Assembly: GCA_001599295.1 (NCBI GenBank)
Contig: BCGN01000002.1
Coordinates: forward strand, 1,302,001 to 1,366,000
From: Sporopachydermia quercuum
Taxonomy: Eukaryota > Ascomycota > Sporopachydermiomycetes > Sporopachydermiales > Sporopachydermiaceae
Reading direction: 5' to 3'
Length of the DNA stretch: 64,000 nt
This document shows, piece by piece, positions 1 through 10,148 of the stretch. Position numbers and translations under genes: made by a program. The notes beneath the pieces are model-generated. The model did not search any database, was not told the DNA's origin, and worked only from the letters and a program-made list of their open reading frames with translations. Positions within the stretch are counted from its first letter, which is position 1; each line of letters begins with the position of its first letter.

Positions 1-3000
1 ACAACGGAAGCTAAATACCGGACGATTCCGGTTTTGCCCGAATTGCTCGGTCCGACTAAAATCACGGGCCAATTAGCATTTATGCATGTGATTGTAGTTT
101 CTAGCACGTGATTATTACACTGAAGATACCGAAACTTTCCAGAAAACCAGCTATCAGAAAATCTACTAGATCGGGTGATTATTTCTCTCCCTATTTGCAC
201 TTGGGTTTGGGTAATTGAATAATAATAACTATCGGCTGGAATTTCCACATTAGGTATCACTTCCTGGAAGATCCGCTTAGCGTAAAGTCTATCCTGGTTA
301 CTTCGGAACCTTAATTTGATAACCAGGCCGAAAAATTCCCCTAATAATCCTGATCTATTTCGACTGCGCCTCAAAGTGGCTCCGCTATATAGCTTCAGCC
401 ATCTTAAAATATCTCTTAAATTAACTTCCCAGGGTCCACCTAACGATCCGAATTTACCCTTACCGAGTTCTTCGGATATTTTGGACACAAACCTAATCAA
501 TCCCGAAATTTCCTCTTCGGGTATTTCTGGGAACACATATTTCCCAATTAGGTCCAAATCTTCCTGTTTAAGTGTCTCTACAAACACAACACTGAACCGA
601 TTAACAAACGATTTTGGTAACCCTTTCCGACTTCCTCCTTGAGCTTGAGGATTCTGGGCGGCAAACACTCGGAACTTCGGATCACATCGGAATGTTCGAT
701 CAAGTTCGGGTATATAAGCTTCCGCTCGATGATCCAAACACGCATTTAAACCTTCCAAAACCGGTTGAGACGCTAAATTCATCTCATCTAGTAAAACCCA
801 TTGCCCAGATTGCATAGCTCGAAGAAACGGAGCGTCTTTCCAGACAAATTCTCCGGCAGATCCGTTTGGAGCGGGAGAGTCGGAACCAAAAAGGTCAATT
901 AGATCGGTTTGTTCCGAAAGGTTAATTCGAATAAGGTTTTGGCCGGCCGCAGACGCTAAAGCCGAGATCAACGTTGTTTTACCCACTCCCGGGCTTCCTT
1001 CTAATAAGATCGGTTTCCGGGATTGCATGGCTCGGATGACTCGGAAGGCGTTCTGGGCAGTTGTCGGGGCATTAAGGTTGAAGTTTTGTTCTAGAGAACC
1101 ATCCGAAGTCAAGCGGGGAATACAGAAATAGCCGGTCCGGACATATTCAGAGGTTATTTCTACAGGGAAAACCTTCTGAATCTCCGATCGGAAATCAGTG
1201 ACGGCTAATTCTCCGAGTTTTCCAACACAAATTCTTTTTTCGGACATCAACCGAGGAGAATTCTCGGCTAAATAACCCGTTTGGTTCGTCCCTAAAGCGT
1301 CAATGAAAACCATAAGTGCTCCATGTAATAAAGATACTTTGGGCTCAATCGTTTCCGTTTCAGCTTCCGTTTCTTCTTCCGACACGGAGTTAATAAAATT
1401 CACCCAAGCTAAAATATCTCGCAACGAAACTACCCCGCTTCCTAAATTACCCCCGCCGTACCGGAAACCAAACCATTCGGAAAATTTAACTATGGGATCT
1501 GTCAAACAAATCACAGGCGGTTTCAACCGAGCGGACACAATCTCTGCAACATCCGAGCTATCCTCCATGCTCGGAACCCAAATCTCGGTAAATCTGTTCC
1601 GTAATGCTGGAGATAGTTCCTTTTTACCGTAATCTCCTCCGGGATTCATAGTAGCTAAGAACTGGAATTTAGGTTCCGAGGTTACAAATGCATCGACCGA
1701 TCCTTTTTCGGCTAATAATAAAGTTCGCTCTGGTTCCAGTACCGAATTCAACCTTTCAAGCACGGAATCCTCGGCTAAGGAGATCTCATCAAATAGGAAA
1801 TAGTCCCCGCTTTTCATGGCTTGTACTAATGGTCCGTCCGTCCATTGGAATAATTGGGTCAACTTCTTTCTGTTTTGGGAAATTCTTTCCGCTATGGGAA
1901 TAATTTCGGGATTAGTAAATAAGTTTCCATGGTCAGCCCGGAGTTGATCGTATTGGGCATTAAGGTTCTCCTGTGTATTATCAATCAGAAACTCTAATTC
2001 AAGTTCCGAAGTGATCATCTTTATCACAAGCTCTAAATCCCGGGCTAATTCTGTTTGTATCACATCTCGGTTCCGCACTGGTCTTTGTGCTCCGATAATG
2101 TCTCCTGTCTCGGTGTTTTGCTGTCCATTCAGTACGACTAAATCACATCCGGCCTCCTCCGCAATTAGTTGACAGATTGTAGTTTTCCCGCACCCAGTTT
2201 CTCCTACAAGTAAAACTGGTTCCGAGTTTTTCAATGCCGAGCGGATCAAAACCGCCAGCCGACGCATGCTTTTAGTCCATACTACGTTTAGCCGGTTATC
2301 GGGGTTAAATAACGCCGAGAAATAGGAGCTCTCCTCCATATGTTTATAAACTTCAGGAACATTAAGCCGAACTCTCATCACATGCTCTAAAACTTCCCGA
2401 ACCTCGGCTTTTTCTCCCGCTTTCCGCACCTTTTCTGCTAATAACATGTATCCATTAAACGCTAATTCCTCGTACCCGACGGCAGGTCGGGCCGCCCATC
2501 GGAATAAGTCTCGAAGAGTAGCAAATCCATGTTTGTGCTCTAAAACTCGGCTTGCTTCCCTTCTAAGTAACAATTCTCGGTACACAGATACAATCTTCTT
2601 AGCATATGACGGGGCAATTTTACATCGGTCTCGGATGATCGTCTCTAGTTCATTTTCGGGTATATCCGAGAAATGCAGCTCTAAAAATCTATTACGGAAA
2701 GCTCGGGAAAGAACTTTCCGACCTCCGTAAACCCCCGGCGGGTTTTGAGTAGCGAAGAGCATGAATTCTGGATGGGGACGGACAATTTCTTGCGTTTCGG
2801 GTATAAATAACTCTCTGTTATCGTCCAATAACCGGTTCAGAGCCTCCAAAACGTCCGTGGGAGCCAAATTAAGTTCATCTAGCACAATCCAGTAACCGTT
2901 CCGAAGCGCTGTTACTAATGCGCCCTCTTGGAAACCGAGCCGACCTTCGGAATCGGATGTATACGTTCCAAGATATTCCTGAAGATCTGTATGTTCATGG

Positions 3001-6000
3001 TTATTTATCCGAACTACTTTATGACCTGTTTTGGCCCCTAAATAACGAATCATAGATGTTTTACCGGCAGATGTAGGACCTTGGATTAAAACCGGAAATT
3101 TCTGGCCCGCTGTTGCCCGGATGAGGTTTCTGAGGTTTGATTCAACCGAAGGTGTTAAGATATAGTTCGGATCATCGGAACAAGGTTCCGGTCCCTTCCG
3201 CAGCCAGAAATCTCTATAAAGGATATAAGACACATTAGCGTCGTCAGTCTTAGGTTTCGGTTCAATTGGCGCGGAACTCAACACTGATTTAGGGTTTTTA
3301 ACCCGATTCTTTCCGAAAATATGCGTATAAATTACCTCATGGAGTAGAACAGCCGACTTCGAATCCAAAACGGTTAATAAATTCATACACAGTGCCTCAT
3401 ATAAAGCTCGGCGTAACCCAAACTGTTCCGAAAGATCCCGAACGTACAATAAACTTCGGGTCAACGTTCGGACAGAAAAATGGGGCGGATCTCCCGCTCC
3501 GTCGGCTATTTGATGCTCTGAAGCTAACTTTTTAGCCGTCATATGCACTTCTGCAACATCGGTCACAGCAAAATCGTCTCCGGCAGTCATGGGACCGAGA
3601 TATCGGGATATAATAGCCGTTAAATCGTCGTAATTCTCATCTGGGGACCGGATATACAGTTCGGTTAACCGAGCCCGGAACCCTACCGGAAGATCCCGCT
3701 TTCCGACATCAGTTGCCGGGTTCATACAAGCGAAAAATCGGAATTCGGGATGAACCGGAATAGCTTCCACGTCACCTTTTTCTGATAATAGAAGTTTCCG
3801 ATCTCGGAAGTTCTCGGATATCAACTCCGAAATGCTCTCTAATGTTTCAGGGGCCGCTAAATTGATTTCATCTATTAGCAGCCAATCTCCGTTCCGAACG
3901 GCTTTAACTAGGTTACCTTCGGTGAACTTAAATGTGAAAGAATTACCAGATTGGGCTAATTGAATGCTGAATTCAGTAACCTTTGTATTAAAACTTTCCC
4001 ACTGTATCTTAAGAAGGGAATTTTCTCCGGTATTCAGCTTCCTTTTCTTCCGTTTCCGATCTGAAGGTTCTGCTGGTTCCGCTGGCTCTGAATCCTCATC
4101 ATTTCCGAAATTATTCTCGGAGAGAACCTCTTGTGCCATTTTAACTGCTTCTTGCCACAGCCGAGCCACATGTTTCCATTGGCCTTTCTGCATACATTTC
4201 GTTAAAACTCGGGCAAATCGTTCATTTTTCTTCCGTGAAAAGGTTGCGTTGAATAGTTCTGAAAACTCCTCTTGTAATGGGACGGCAATAATAGCAGAAT
4301 TGACTGGTTTATAACCTCCAAGAAGATCTCCGGTTTCGGTTTGCTGTGACACGTTGATTACAGTTAGGTTCTTACGCATCATTCCTGCAAGTTGCTGCAC
4401 TACCGTCGTTTTACCGGTACCAGTTTCCCCGACTAGTAATAGCGGTTCGGCTAGATCGACAGAAACGGCAAGTTGTTCCAATAGGGTTTTTGCCTGGTTC
4501 GTAAATGCAAATGAGTTACTTGATTGGGATAAAAGTCTAGCTTGCTTCGCTTGTGTTACCCGTTTAGGATACTTTCTAAGGCTCATGCGTCCGATTGAGA
4601 TGGCTTCTGAGGATTCGGAAAACTTCGGTGCATGATTAGACACAAATAAAGTGATTTTTGACCTGGGAATTTGTAAAACCTCTCCGATTTTCTCCGCTAG
4701 AACATTCCGGGCCCCAATTTGAGATAATGAGCCGGCAAAACAATCCACAGCCTCGGCAAAAATAGCATCAGATGAGGCATCAGAGATTTCTAGAGCTGAT
4801 GCCGAGGAAGGGGCAGACGATCCGCTTCCTGATTCGGTTAAAACTCTGCTACTTCGGCGACACCATTTCATTAAATCTCGGACCGAAATTACCCTATTAG
4901 AGGCTCCGCCGCGGCTTAACATTTTAAACCGAGGATTATTGTACATGCTAATAACAGCATCCAAAGTTTCAACGAACCGATCCGCCAGTTGGTCCAGAAT
5001 GGGAAATTTGTTCTGAATTATCAATTTGAGTTCTGGTTCTGTAATCTCCGGAACTTTAACTATATTCCATAACCGAAGGCCTATCATTTCCGGTATTTCA
5101 TTACTACTTCTAACAGCTGAACCTGTTCGAACCGTTGCTAATAACCGGAAGCCGGATGAAGCTTTAATGATTTCTCCTCGGCTCGGAATTGTCAATTCAC
5201 GCTTTTCTAATAAGGTTAATAGTACGGAAAGGATTTCAACAGGAGCTCGGTCAATATCTTCCACTAGAACCCATTTCCCGAGCTTCACCGCTTGTGTCAA
5301 CACACCAGGTCTCCATTCAAATGATCCCGGTACGGAACCGGAAGCATAAGTACCCAAGAGCAGTTTAACGTCTGTTTGTGTTCCGAGATGAATACTAACT
5401 ATGGTAGAAGCTGCAGGTGGAGCTATTCGAGATGCTAATTCCGAGATCAGGAAGGACTTTCCGGAACCGGCAGGTCCTATGATTAGAACCGGGTTTTCGG
5501 ACTGGATGTTATGGGCAAGATCGGATAAAACACGTTCCGAATTTTCGGTTGGGATATAAATATTTTCCAGAATTGAGCCTGAGTCTGAGCATGAGCCGAC
5601 ATTGTTTCCGTTTTCAATCTGTGAATCATTCACATTGTAAACAAGTGCATTACCAACTATTTGTAACTCTGGAGATATACTAGCTGTGGTGATTTGGGGA
5701 ACAATATTAATTCCGGTTTCTTCGGCAATGAAAAGATCGGTATGTTTATTGTTGTCGATTAAATCTCGGCATTTTTTCAGTCGTTCCGCTTCCGATAATG
5801 CAAAATAACGGAAAGATATCTGCCGGTTAGGAAACCCATCGAATTGACCTAATATTTCCGTTTCGGCACCAATAACGGCATCAATGGTTCCACATATCAT
5901 GTTTTCCGAATAGTTTAAATAACATCCGATAATCCGAACTGATAAATATTTAACCGGAACATCAGTATTAAAGAATAATGTATACATTATGCTTGGATCA

Positions 6001-6506
6001 ACTATCATTTGGAACCGATGTCGATCATATGATATTATCCGATAGATAGCGGTTAACAACTTCACAATAAATGGTTTCTGTTCCGCATTATTTCCGTTAT
6101 TATGTAGATATTGAGAGATTTTATTATGCTGATCATTTAATATCTTATCCGTTATGGCTAATAGTTCCGATGCTAATGGTAATAGTTTGGCTAAAACGGA
6201 TATTATATCAATCCATTGAGTAATCTTCTCCGCTTTAACAACAACATCATTATCCGAGATGAGTTCCGCTTTTCTAATCCTTCGGATCAGCAATTCGGGA
6301 AAAATCGGATTAAAATATCCGTAAATTACTTCCGGTTCCTCTATAGATTTATCGCTAAGTTGTTCAATCAAATTCTCGGCTGTAATTGCTGCTGATTCAT
6401 TGTTTGTGATCGTGATTGGGGCCAATCCAATGGTTTCTGCATATTTGTTGAACTCATTTAATGGTTTTTCCAATTGGAATGCAAATTGGTTGTTATTGTC
6501 TTTCAT
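1..6506 (-). CDS. MDN1: Midasin, 5' part (runs off left edge)
   Basis: Midasin (Rea1/Mdn1) is the giant dynein-like AAA+ ATPase that strips assembly factors from pre-60S ribosomes in nucleolus and nucleoplasm. The start ATG is at 6506-6504 and about 2168 codons lie in the window; the Saccharomyces protein is about 4900 residues, so the linker, D/E-rich and MIDAS parts lie beyond the edge. Six Walker A loops are visible in order: GPAGSGKS near 5455-5480, GETGTGKT near 4405-4436, GPTSAGKT near 3054-3080, GETGCGKT near 2180-2206, GSPGVGKT near 972-1000 and GPSNSGKT near 30-62, i.e. AAA1 to AAA6. Flanking text such as LLEKRELTIPSRGE matches yeast Rea1 closely. I saw no interruption in the parts I translated and no intron. 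Synonymous codon choice is very unlike the neighbours, rich in CCG and CGG (see findings). Confidence 0.97.
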   Translation of the reverse strand, partial: MKDNNNQFAFQLEKPLNEFNKYAETIGLAPITITNNESAAITAENLIEQLSDKSIEEPEVIYGYFNPIFPELLIRRIRKAELISDNDVVVKAEKITQWIDIISVLAKLLPLASELLAITDKILNDQHNKISQYLHNNGNNAEQKPFIVKLLTAIYRIISYDRHRFQMIVDPSIMYTLFFNTDVPVKYLSVRIIGCYLNYSENMICGTIDAVIGAETEILGQFDGFPNRQISFRYFALSEAERLKKCRDLIDNNKHTDLFIAEETGINIVPQITTASISPELQIVGNALVYNVNDSQIENGNNVGSCSDSGSILENIYIPTENSERVLSDLAHNIQSENPVLIIGPAGSGKSFLISELASRIAPPAASTIVSIHLGTQTDVKLLLGTYASGSVPGSFEWRPGVLTQAVKLGKWVLVEDIDRAPVEILSVLLTLLEKRELTIPSRGEIIKASSGFRLLATVRTGSAVRSSNEIPEMIGLRLWNIVKVPEITEPELKLIIQNKFPILDQLADRFVETLDAVISMYNNPRFKMLSRGGASNRVISVRDLMKWCRRSSRVLTESGSGSSAPSSASALEISDASSDAIFAEAVDCFAGSLSQIGARNVLAEKIGEVLQIPRSKITLFVSNHAPKFSESSEAISIGRMSLRKYPKRVTQAKQARLLSQSSNSFAFTNQAKTLLEQLAVSVDLAEPLLLVGETGTGKTTVVQQLAGMMRKNLTVINVSQQTETGDLLGGYKPVNSAIIAVPLQEEFSELFNATFSRKKNERFARVLTKCMQKGQWKHVARLWQEAVKMAQEVLSENNFGNDEDSEPAEPAEPSDRKRKKRKLNTGENSLLKIQWESFNTKVTEFSIQLAQSGNSFTFKFTEGNLVKAVRNGDWLLIDEINLAAPETLESISELISENFRDRKLLLSEKGDVEAIPVHPEFRFFACMNPATDVGKRDLPVGFRARLTELYIRSPDENYDDLTAIISRYLGPMTAGDDFAVTDVAEVHMTAKKLASEHQIADGAGDPPHFSVRTLTRSLLYVRDLSEQFGLRRALYEALCMNLLTVLDSKSAVLLHEVIYTHIFGKNRVKNPKSVLSSAPIEPKPKTDDANVSYILYRDFWLRKGPEPCSDDPNYILTPSVESNLRNLIRATAGQKFPVLIQGPTSAGKTSMIRYLGAKTGHKVVRINNHEHTDLQEYLGTYTSDSEGRLGFQEGALVTALRNGYWIVLDELNLAPTDVLEALNRLLDDNRELFIPETQEIVRPHPEFMLFATQNPPGVYGGRKVLSRAFRNRFLELHFSDIPENELETIIRDRCKIAPSYAKKIVSVYRELLLRREASRVLEHKHGFATLRDLFRWAARPAVGYEELAFNGYMLLAEKVRKAGEKAEVREVLEHVMRVRLNVPEVYKHMEESSYFSALFNPDNRLNVVWTKSMRRLAVLIRSALKNSEPVLLVGETGCGKTTICQLIAEEAGCDLVVLNGQQNTETGDIIGAQRPVRNRDVIQTELARDLELVIKMITSELELEFLIDNTQENLNAQYDQLRADHGNLFTNPEIIPIAERISQNRKKLTQLFQWTDGPLVQAMKSGDYFLFDEISLAEDSVLERLNSVLEPERTLLLAEKGSVDAFVTSEPKFQFLATMNPGGDYGKKELSPALRNRFTEIWVPSMEDSSDVAEIVSARLKPPVICLTDPIVKFSEWFGFRYGGGNLGSGVVSLRDILAWVNFINSVSEEETEAETETIEPKVSLLHGALMVFIDALGTNQTGYLAENSPRLMSEKRICVGKLGELAVTDFRSEIQKVFPVEITSEYVRTGYFCIPRLTSDGSLEQNFNLNAPTTAQNAFRVIRAMQSRKPILLEGSPGVGKTTLISALASAAGQNLIRINLSEQTDLIDLFGSDSPAPNGSAGEFVWKDAPFLRAMQSGQWVLLDEMNLASQPVLEGLNACLDHRAEAYIPELDRTFRCDPKFRVFAAQNPQAQGGSRKGLPKSFVNRFSVVFVETLKQEDLDLIGKYVFPEIPEEEISGLIRFVSKISEELGKGKFGSLGGPWEVNLRDILRWLKLYSGATLRRSRNRSGLLGEFFGLVIKLRFRSNQDRLYAKRIFQEVIPNVEIPADSYYYSITQTQVQIGREIITRSSRFSDSWFSGKFRYLQCNNHVLETTITCINANWPVILVGPSNSGKTGIVRYLASV

Positions 6507-7525
6507 TCTGATGAAACGTTGGTAATTAATTATATTATTAAAAACAGTAATGAGCGAAAAGTCGTAATATTGATAATAGTAATAGTAGTAATACAGTGTA
6601 ACAGCGACACAGTGACCCAACAGCTCGAAAAGACCGATAGCAAACAAAAGGTTGAATTTCCTAACGATAAACAAAATATCACTGAATAGAAAGAGTCCAA
6701 TTATATACTGTTTTATTTCACTGTTTCTTACTGTTTTGCTGTATGCTTTTACTGTTATTTTAATAGATTTTTATCACAGTTGTATGTCATTTGATAGTAG
6801 AAAAGTAAAAGGAATCACATTATTTTTTTTCATGTTAAAGGAAAATTTTTGTTTACTGAGAGAATCAATGGAGGNACCTCATATGGGACTCTAGATTATT
6901 TTTAAGGGAGTGTAGGAGAGATGGTAAGGCACTCTATATGTACAATATATGCATAATTTCAACTTATGACTGATTCTTACATATCCTTTGCATATTATTC
7001 ACATGTCTTAACTAGTCAAAAATTAATTACATGAAAACTAAACAAAAAAAGGCTTTGCGAATACCCAGCCATTTATCAGTCACTTCCAACAAGCTTTTAT
7101 AGGATGTACTAACCTTTCAATTAATATTAGCCTTTTTTCGCTTCTGATAATGGTATATAAATTGCATTGCTAATCATTTCATCCAGTATACCTCACATGA
7201 GACTCTATGTCACGTGAGTTTAAATTCTACCCAAATCTAGAATCCATCACCCAATTCCGGAAACTATTATCTCAGCTTAATAAAAGAGTGTAATCAATGA
7301 GTGAGGTGCCTGACATACTAATTATACCAGAATAGCCCTTATTATCCGTTTCCACTTACTCATTAATTCGAATCATCAATAATTAACATTCTTACTGCCA
7401 ATTCAATGCTGTCAGCAACACCTGATTCTCATAGCTATACCAATTCTTTTACAAGGTATATTGAATGTCTCTGAGCTACTTATCTACACATGTACAATAT
7501 AATACAATAAACAGACTGATCACAA
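6507..7525. other. Intergenic region, divergent promoters of MDN1 and the REX3 relic
   Basis: AT-rich, no credible gene. It holds a CACGTG box at 7211-7216 in the context TCACGTGA (Cbf1-like) and two near-copies of a 17-base element at 6876-6892 and 7190-7206 that differ at two positions. One N at 6875. Confidence 0.7.
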
Positions 7526-8733
7526 TTGGTTTTCAGTTGGTTTCCAGCAAAACTGTTCAAATCTATTGAAAGATCCTTATCTAAAGCCCATATTGAATGT
7601 CCTGCTACTAATTTCAAATTACCGAACTGTCTCCTCTCCCATAATCCTGACTCAGAAGCTAGAGCTTTGGCTCTAGCTAGGTATGCTACTGTTAAGAAAA
7701 GAAGACCTTCTCGTCACAGCAGTAGAGGAGATCAAGATCCTTATACAGAAAACGGAAATCGTAGCGGTTATAGAGAGAATAACAGAAGCAGAAGAACTAG
7801 AGATTCATCGTCAAGGACAAGTTCGCGTTCTCGATCCAGACCTAGATCGAGATCGAGATCAAGGAGAACTTCAACCTCTACCACAGGAAAAACTCCAATA
7901 ACCCCTAGAACTCCTGGCTATCCTTCACCAACGGGGTGGGAAATGTTTAATAGATCTGCTAGTAATCCACAATCAAATACAGTACATAACTCTGAAATGA
8001 AAGAAAAAGCGAAAGAAGAAAAGAACACTCTTTATAACACCAGCGAAAGACATATGAGTGGAAGAACAGTAGATTTAGAAAACGCTCATGAGCAATGGCT
8101 GATAATGGTGATCGTGCTTATGAAACAAGGGGACCTTCAGAGCATGGAAGGAACAGTTTTGAAAGTAGAGAAATAGCTAGTTCTGCCAATGGTGTTGCTT
8201 TGGGTAAACGGAAACGTTGGAGATCGAGAGATGATGAATGGCAAGAGAGTCCTAGAAAAGAACCTAGATTTGGTGCTCATACGCCGGCAGCACAACGATG
8301 GAAGTCAACTGGAGGAGTTTTAAACCATGAGGATAACCCTGGGGATAACAAATATAGGAATGGCGATGATAATGAACAGAATCAGGATCAGAATCAAGAC
8401 AAGAATATGCCGGAAGCATCAGGGTGGATAAATGAGTCTGAAGATGAAGAAAATTTGTTCCCTATTCAAGTTAACTCTGGTACGGCCTTAGGAGCTCAAC
8501 AACGCATGAGTTATTTACAAGTGTTAGTAGATGTTATGAAAGTTGATGGTTTACAAGGATTTGTTCATAAAACAATGGATGAAGAAGCTTATATTGCTAG
8601 AAGGTTTTCTTCTAAGTTTAGGTATCATGATGAGGTGAGAAGGCTCATTCAACTAGTGGAAAATGGCCGTTGGGAAGAATGGTTGATTGATAAGCAAAAC
8701 GTCAAACAATCTGGTTGTTCTCGAACTCAAAAG

Positions 8734-8781
<48 letters not shown>

Positions 8782-9974
8782 TATAATGAAACGACCATCG
8801 AACAAATGTTTGATTTCTTTGGATATTCTTGAAGAGAATGAATATGTTACTACAATACCACAAGTTATAGTGGCAAAACAGCTTGAAGAAGAACGAGAAT
8901 TACAGCTCAAGAAGCAAGAGCGAATAGCAAAAGAACAAGAAGCTGAGTATAAGAAGAGAAAATATGAAGAAGCTCGTGCTGAAGATGTTATATTATTACA
9001 GAAGAAAGATGTAGCTGAAGCAACACTCAAGGCGAAAGAGAATAAGATTGTTGGTTCTCGAACGTATAATGTTTCTGTCAGTTTATTTCTCACTCAGCCT
9101 AAACATCTTGAAGATAAATCAACGGTTACTCAGAATAAAGTGAGCTGCGTTCGCTGTTCAACAAGTTTTAATCATGAACAAGATATTTGGGGAAGCACCT
9201 GTTCATTTCATTCTGGAAAATTAGGTATGTTTGTGAATTTCAATTTCAAGTTCAAGTTCAAGTGGTTGGTTAGAAGAGGTAGATTTGGTGCATACTTATG
9301 TTATTATTTGGATAGGAACTAACATAGTCGACAGAACGTAAGCATCAAATTAGAGTGTTCAGTTGTTGCCAAAGAAGCCAGGAAGCGAAGGCTGTAAAAT
9401 ATTCAAAACGCATGTGTTTGTTATGAAGAATGTTCATAAAAGGCATAACTGTATCCCGTATAGAGAAAGCACTGATTTAGTTACACCATCAACTAGAGAA
9501 GTTGTTGGAATGGACTGTGAAATGGCATATACACCATTGGGCTTAGAACTGATTAGACTCACTGTTGTAGATTTCCTTATTCGAGAGAAGTTGATTGATC
9601 GGTTGGTTCTACCAAAAGGCGAAGTTCTGGATTTGAATACTCGTTATAGCGGAGTCAATAGTTTGAACGAAACAAATCCAGATAAAGGGGGTCCTGCGAT
9701 TGATTTTGAAGAAGCACACCAGACATTAGCCTAATATGTCAATAGGGATACGATAATTATTGGTCATGCCTTAAATAACGATTTAAATGCTTTAAGGCTT
9801 GTGCATACCAAAGTGATTGATACTTCTATTCTTTATCCAATTTTCAATAGTAATAAGATGTCTTTGAAACGATTATCCGAGATGTATTTGAATCGCAAAA
9901 TCCAATCAAATACTCATGATTCGTTGGAACATGCTGTTGCTGCAATGGATATAGTACAGCTACATGTTGGGTAG
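7526..9974 (+). pseudogene. REX3: Decayed REX3-type RNA exonuclease gene
   Basis: Rex3 is a DEDDh 3'-5' exonuclease that trims RNase MRP RNA and other small RNAs; it is dispensable in yeast. Recognisable parts in order: a Cys/His segment (IECP...PNCLLSH) near 7590-7650; an Arg/Ser-rich disordered region; a coiled Lys/Glu segment near 8870-9050; a zinc ribbon (CVRC...CSFHSGK) before an intron at 9225-9334 with intact GTATGT donor and ACTAAC branch; FSCCQ just after it; ExoI (GMDCEMAYTPLG, 9510-9545); ExoII (IIGHALNNDLNAL); and ExoIII near 9915. The frame changes near 8095, across the 43-base C run at 8736-8778, and near 9375-9390, and a TAA at 9732-9734 interrupts ExoI-ExoII. ExoIII reads HDSLEHA where the family has HDSLEDA, so the fourth catalytic Asp is lost. 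No ATG start is seen; 7526 is only where the frame opens. Sequencing error could explain single frame changes, but not easily all of these. Confidence 0.8.
8736..8778 (+). repeat. Homopolymer of 43 C
   Basis: An uninterrupted run of 43 cytosines in otherwise AT-rich coding sequence. The REX3 frame before it and the frame after it do not agree, so its length is not a neutral insert. Either a real unstable tract or an assembly or base-calling artefact (poly-G calls on the other strand). Confidence 0.97.
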
Positions 9975-10148
9975 GAACAATAAGAGAAATAAAATAAGTT
10001 CTTACTTCTAGAATGATAGATGTTTTGCATACAAAAGCTATACTATTGAACAAATTAGTTAGTCAGCTAAGTAGTTATTAGCTTATTTCATCAAAGTTTT
10101 CTGCATACCTAAATATATAAATCAAAAGTTCATGGTCACGTCATAGAA

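Noticed and set aside
316-5349. Many plus-strand open frames over the first 6.5 kb
   Set aside because: They are antisense to MDN1, have Pro/Ser-rich random composition and match nothing; the minus strand carries six clear AAA Walker A motifs.
8653-9093. Minus-strand frame with a poly-Gly run
   Set aside because: The Gly run is the reverse of the C homopolymer and the rest is antisense to the REX3 relic.
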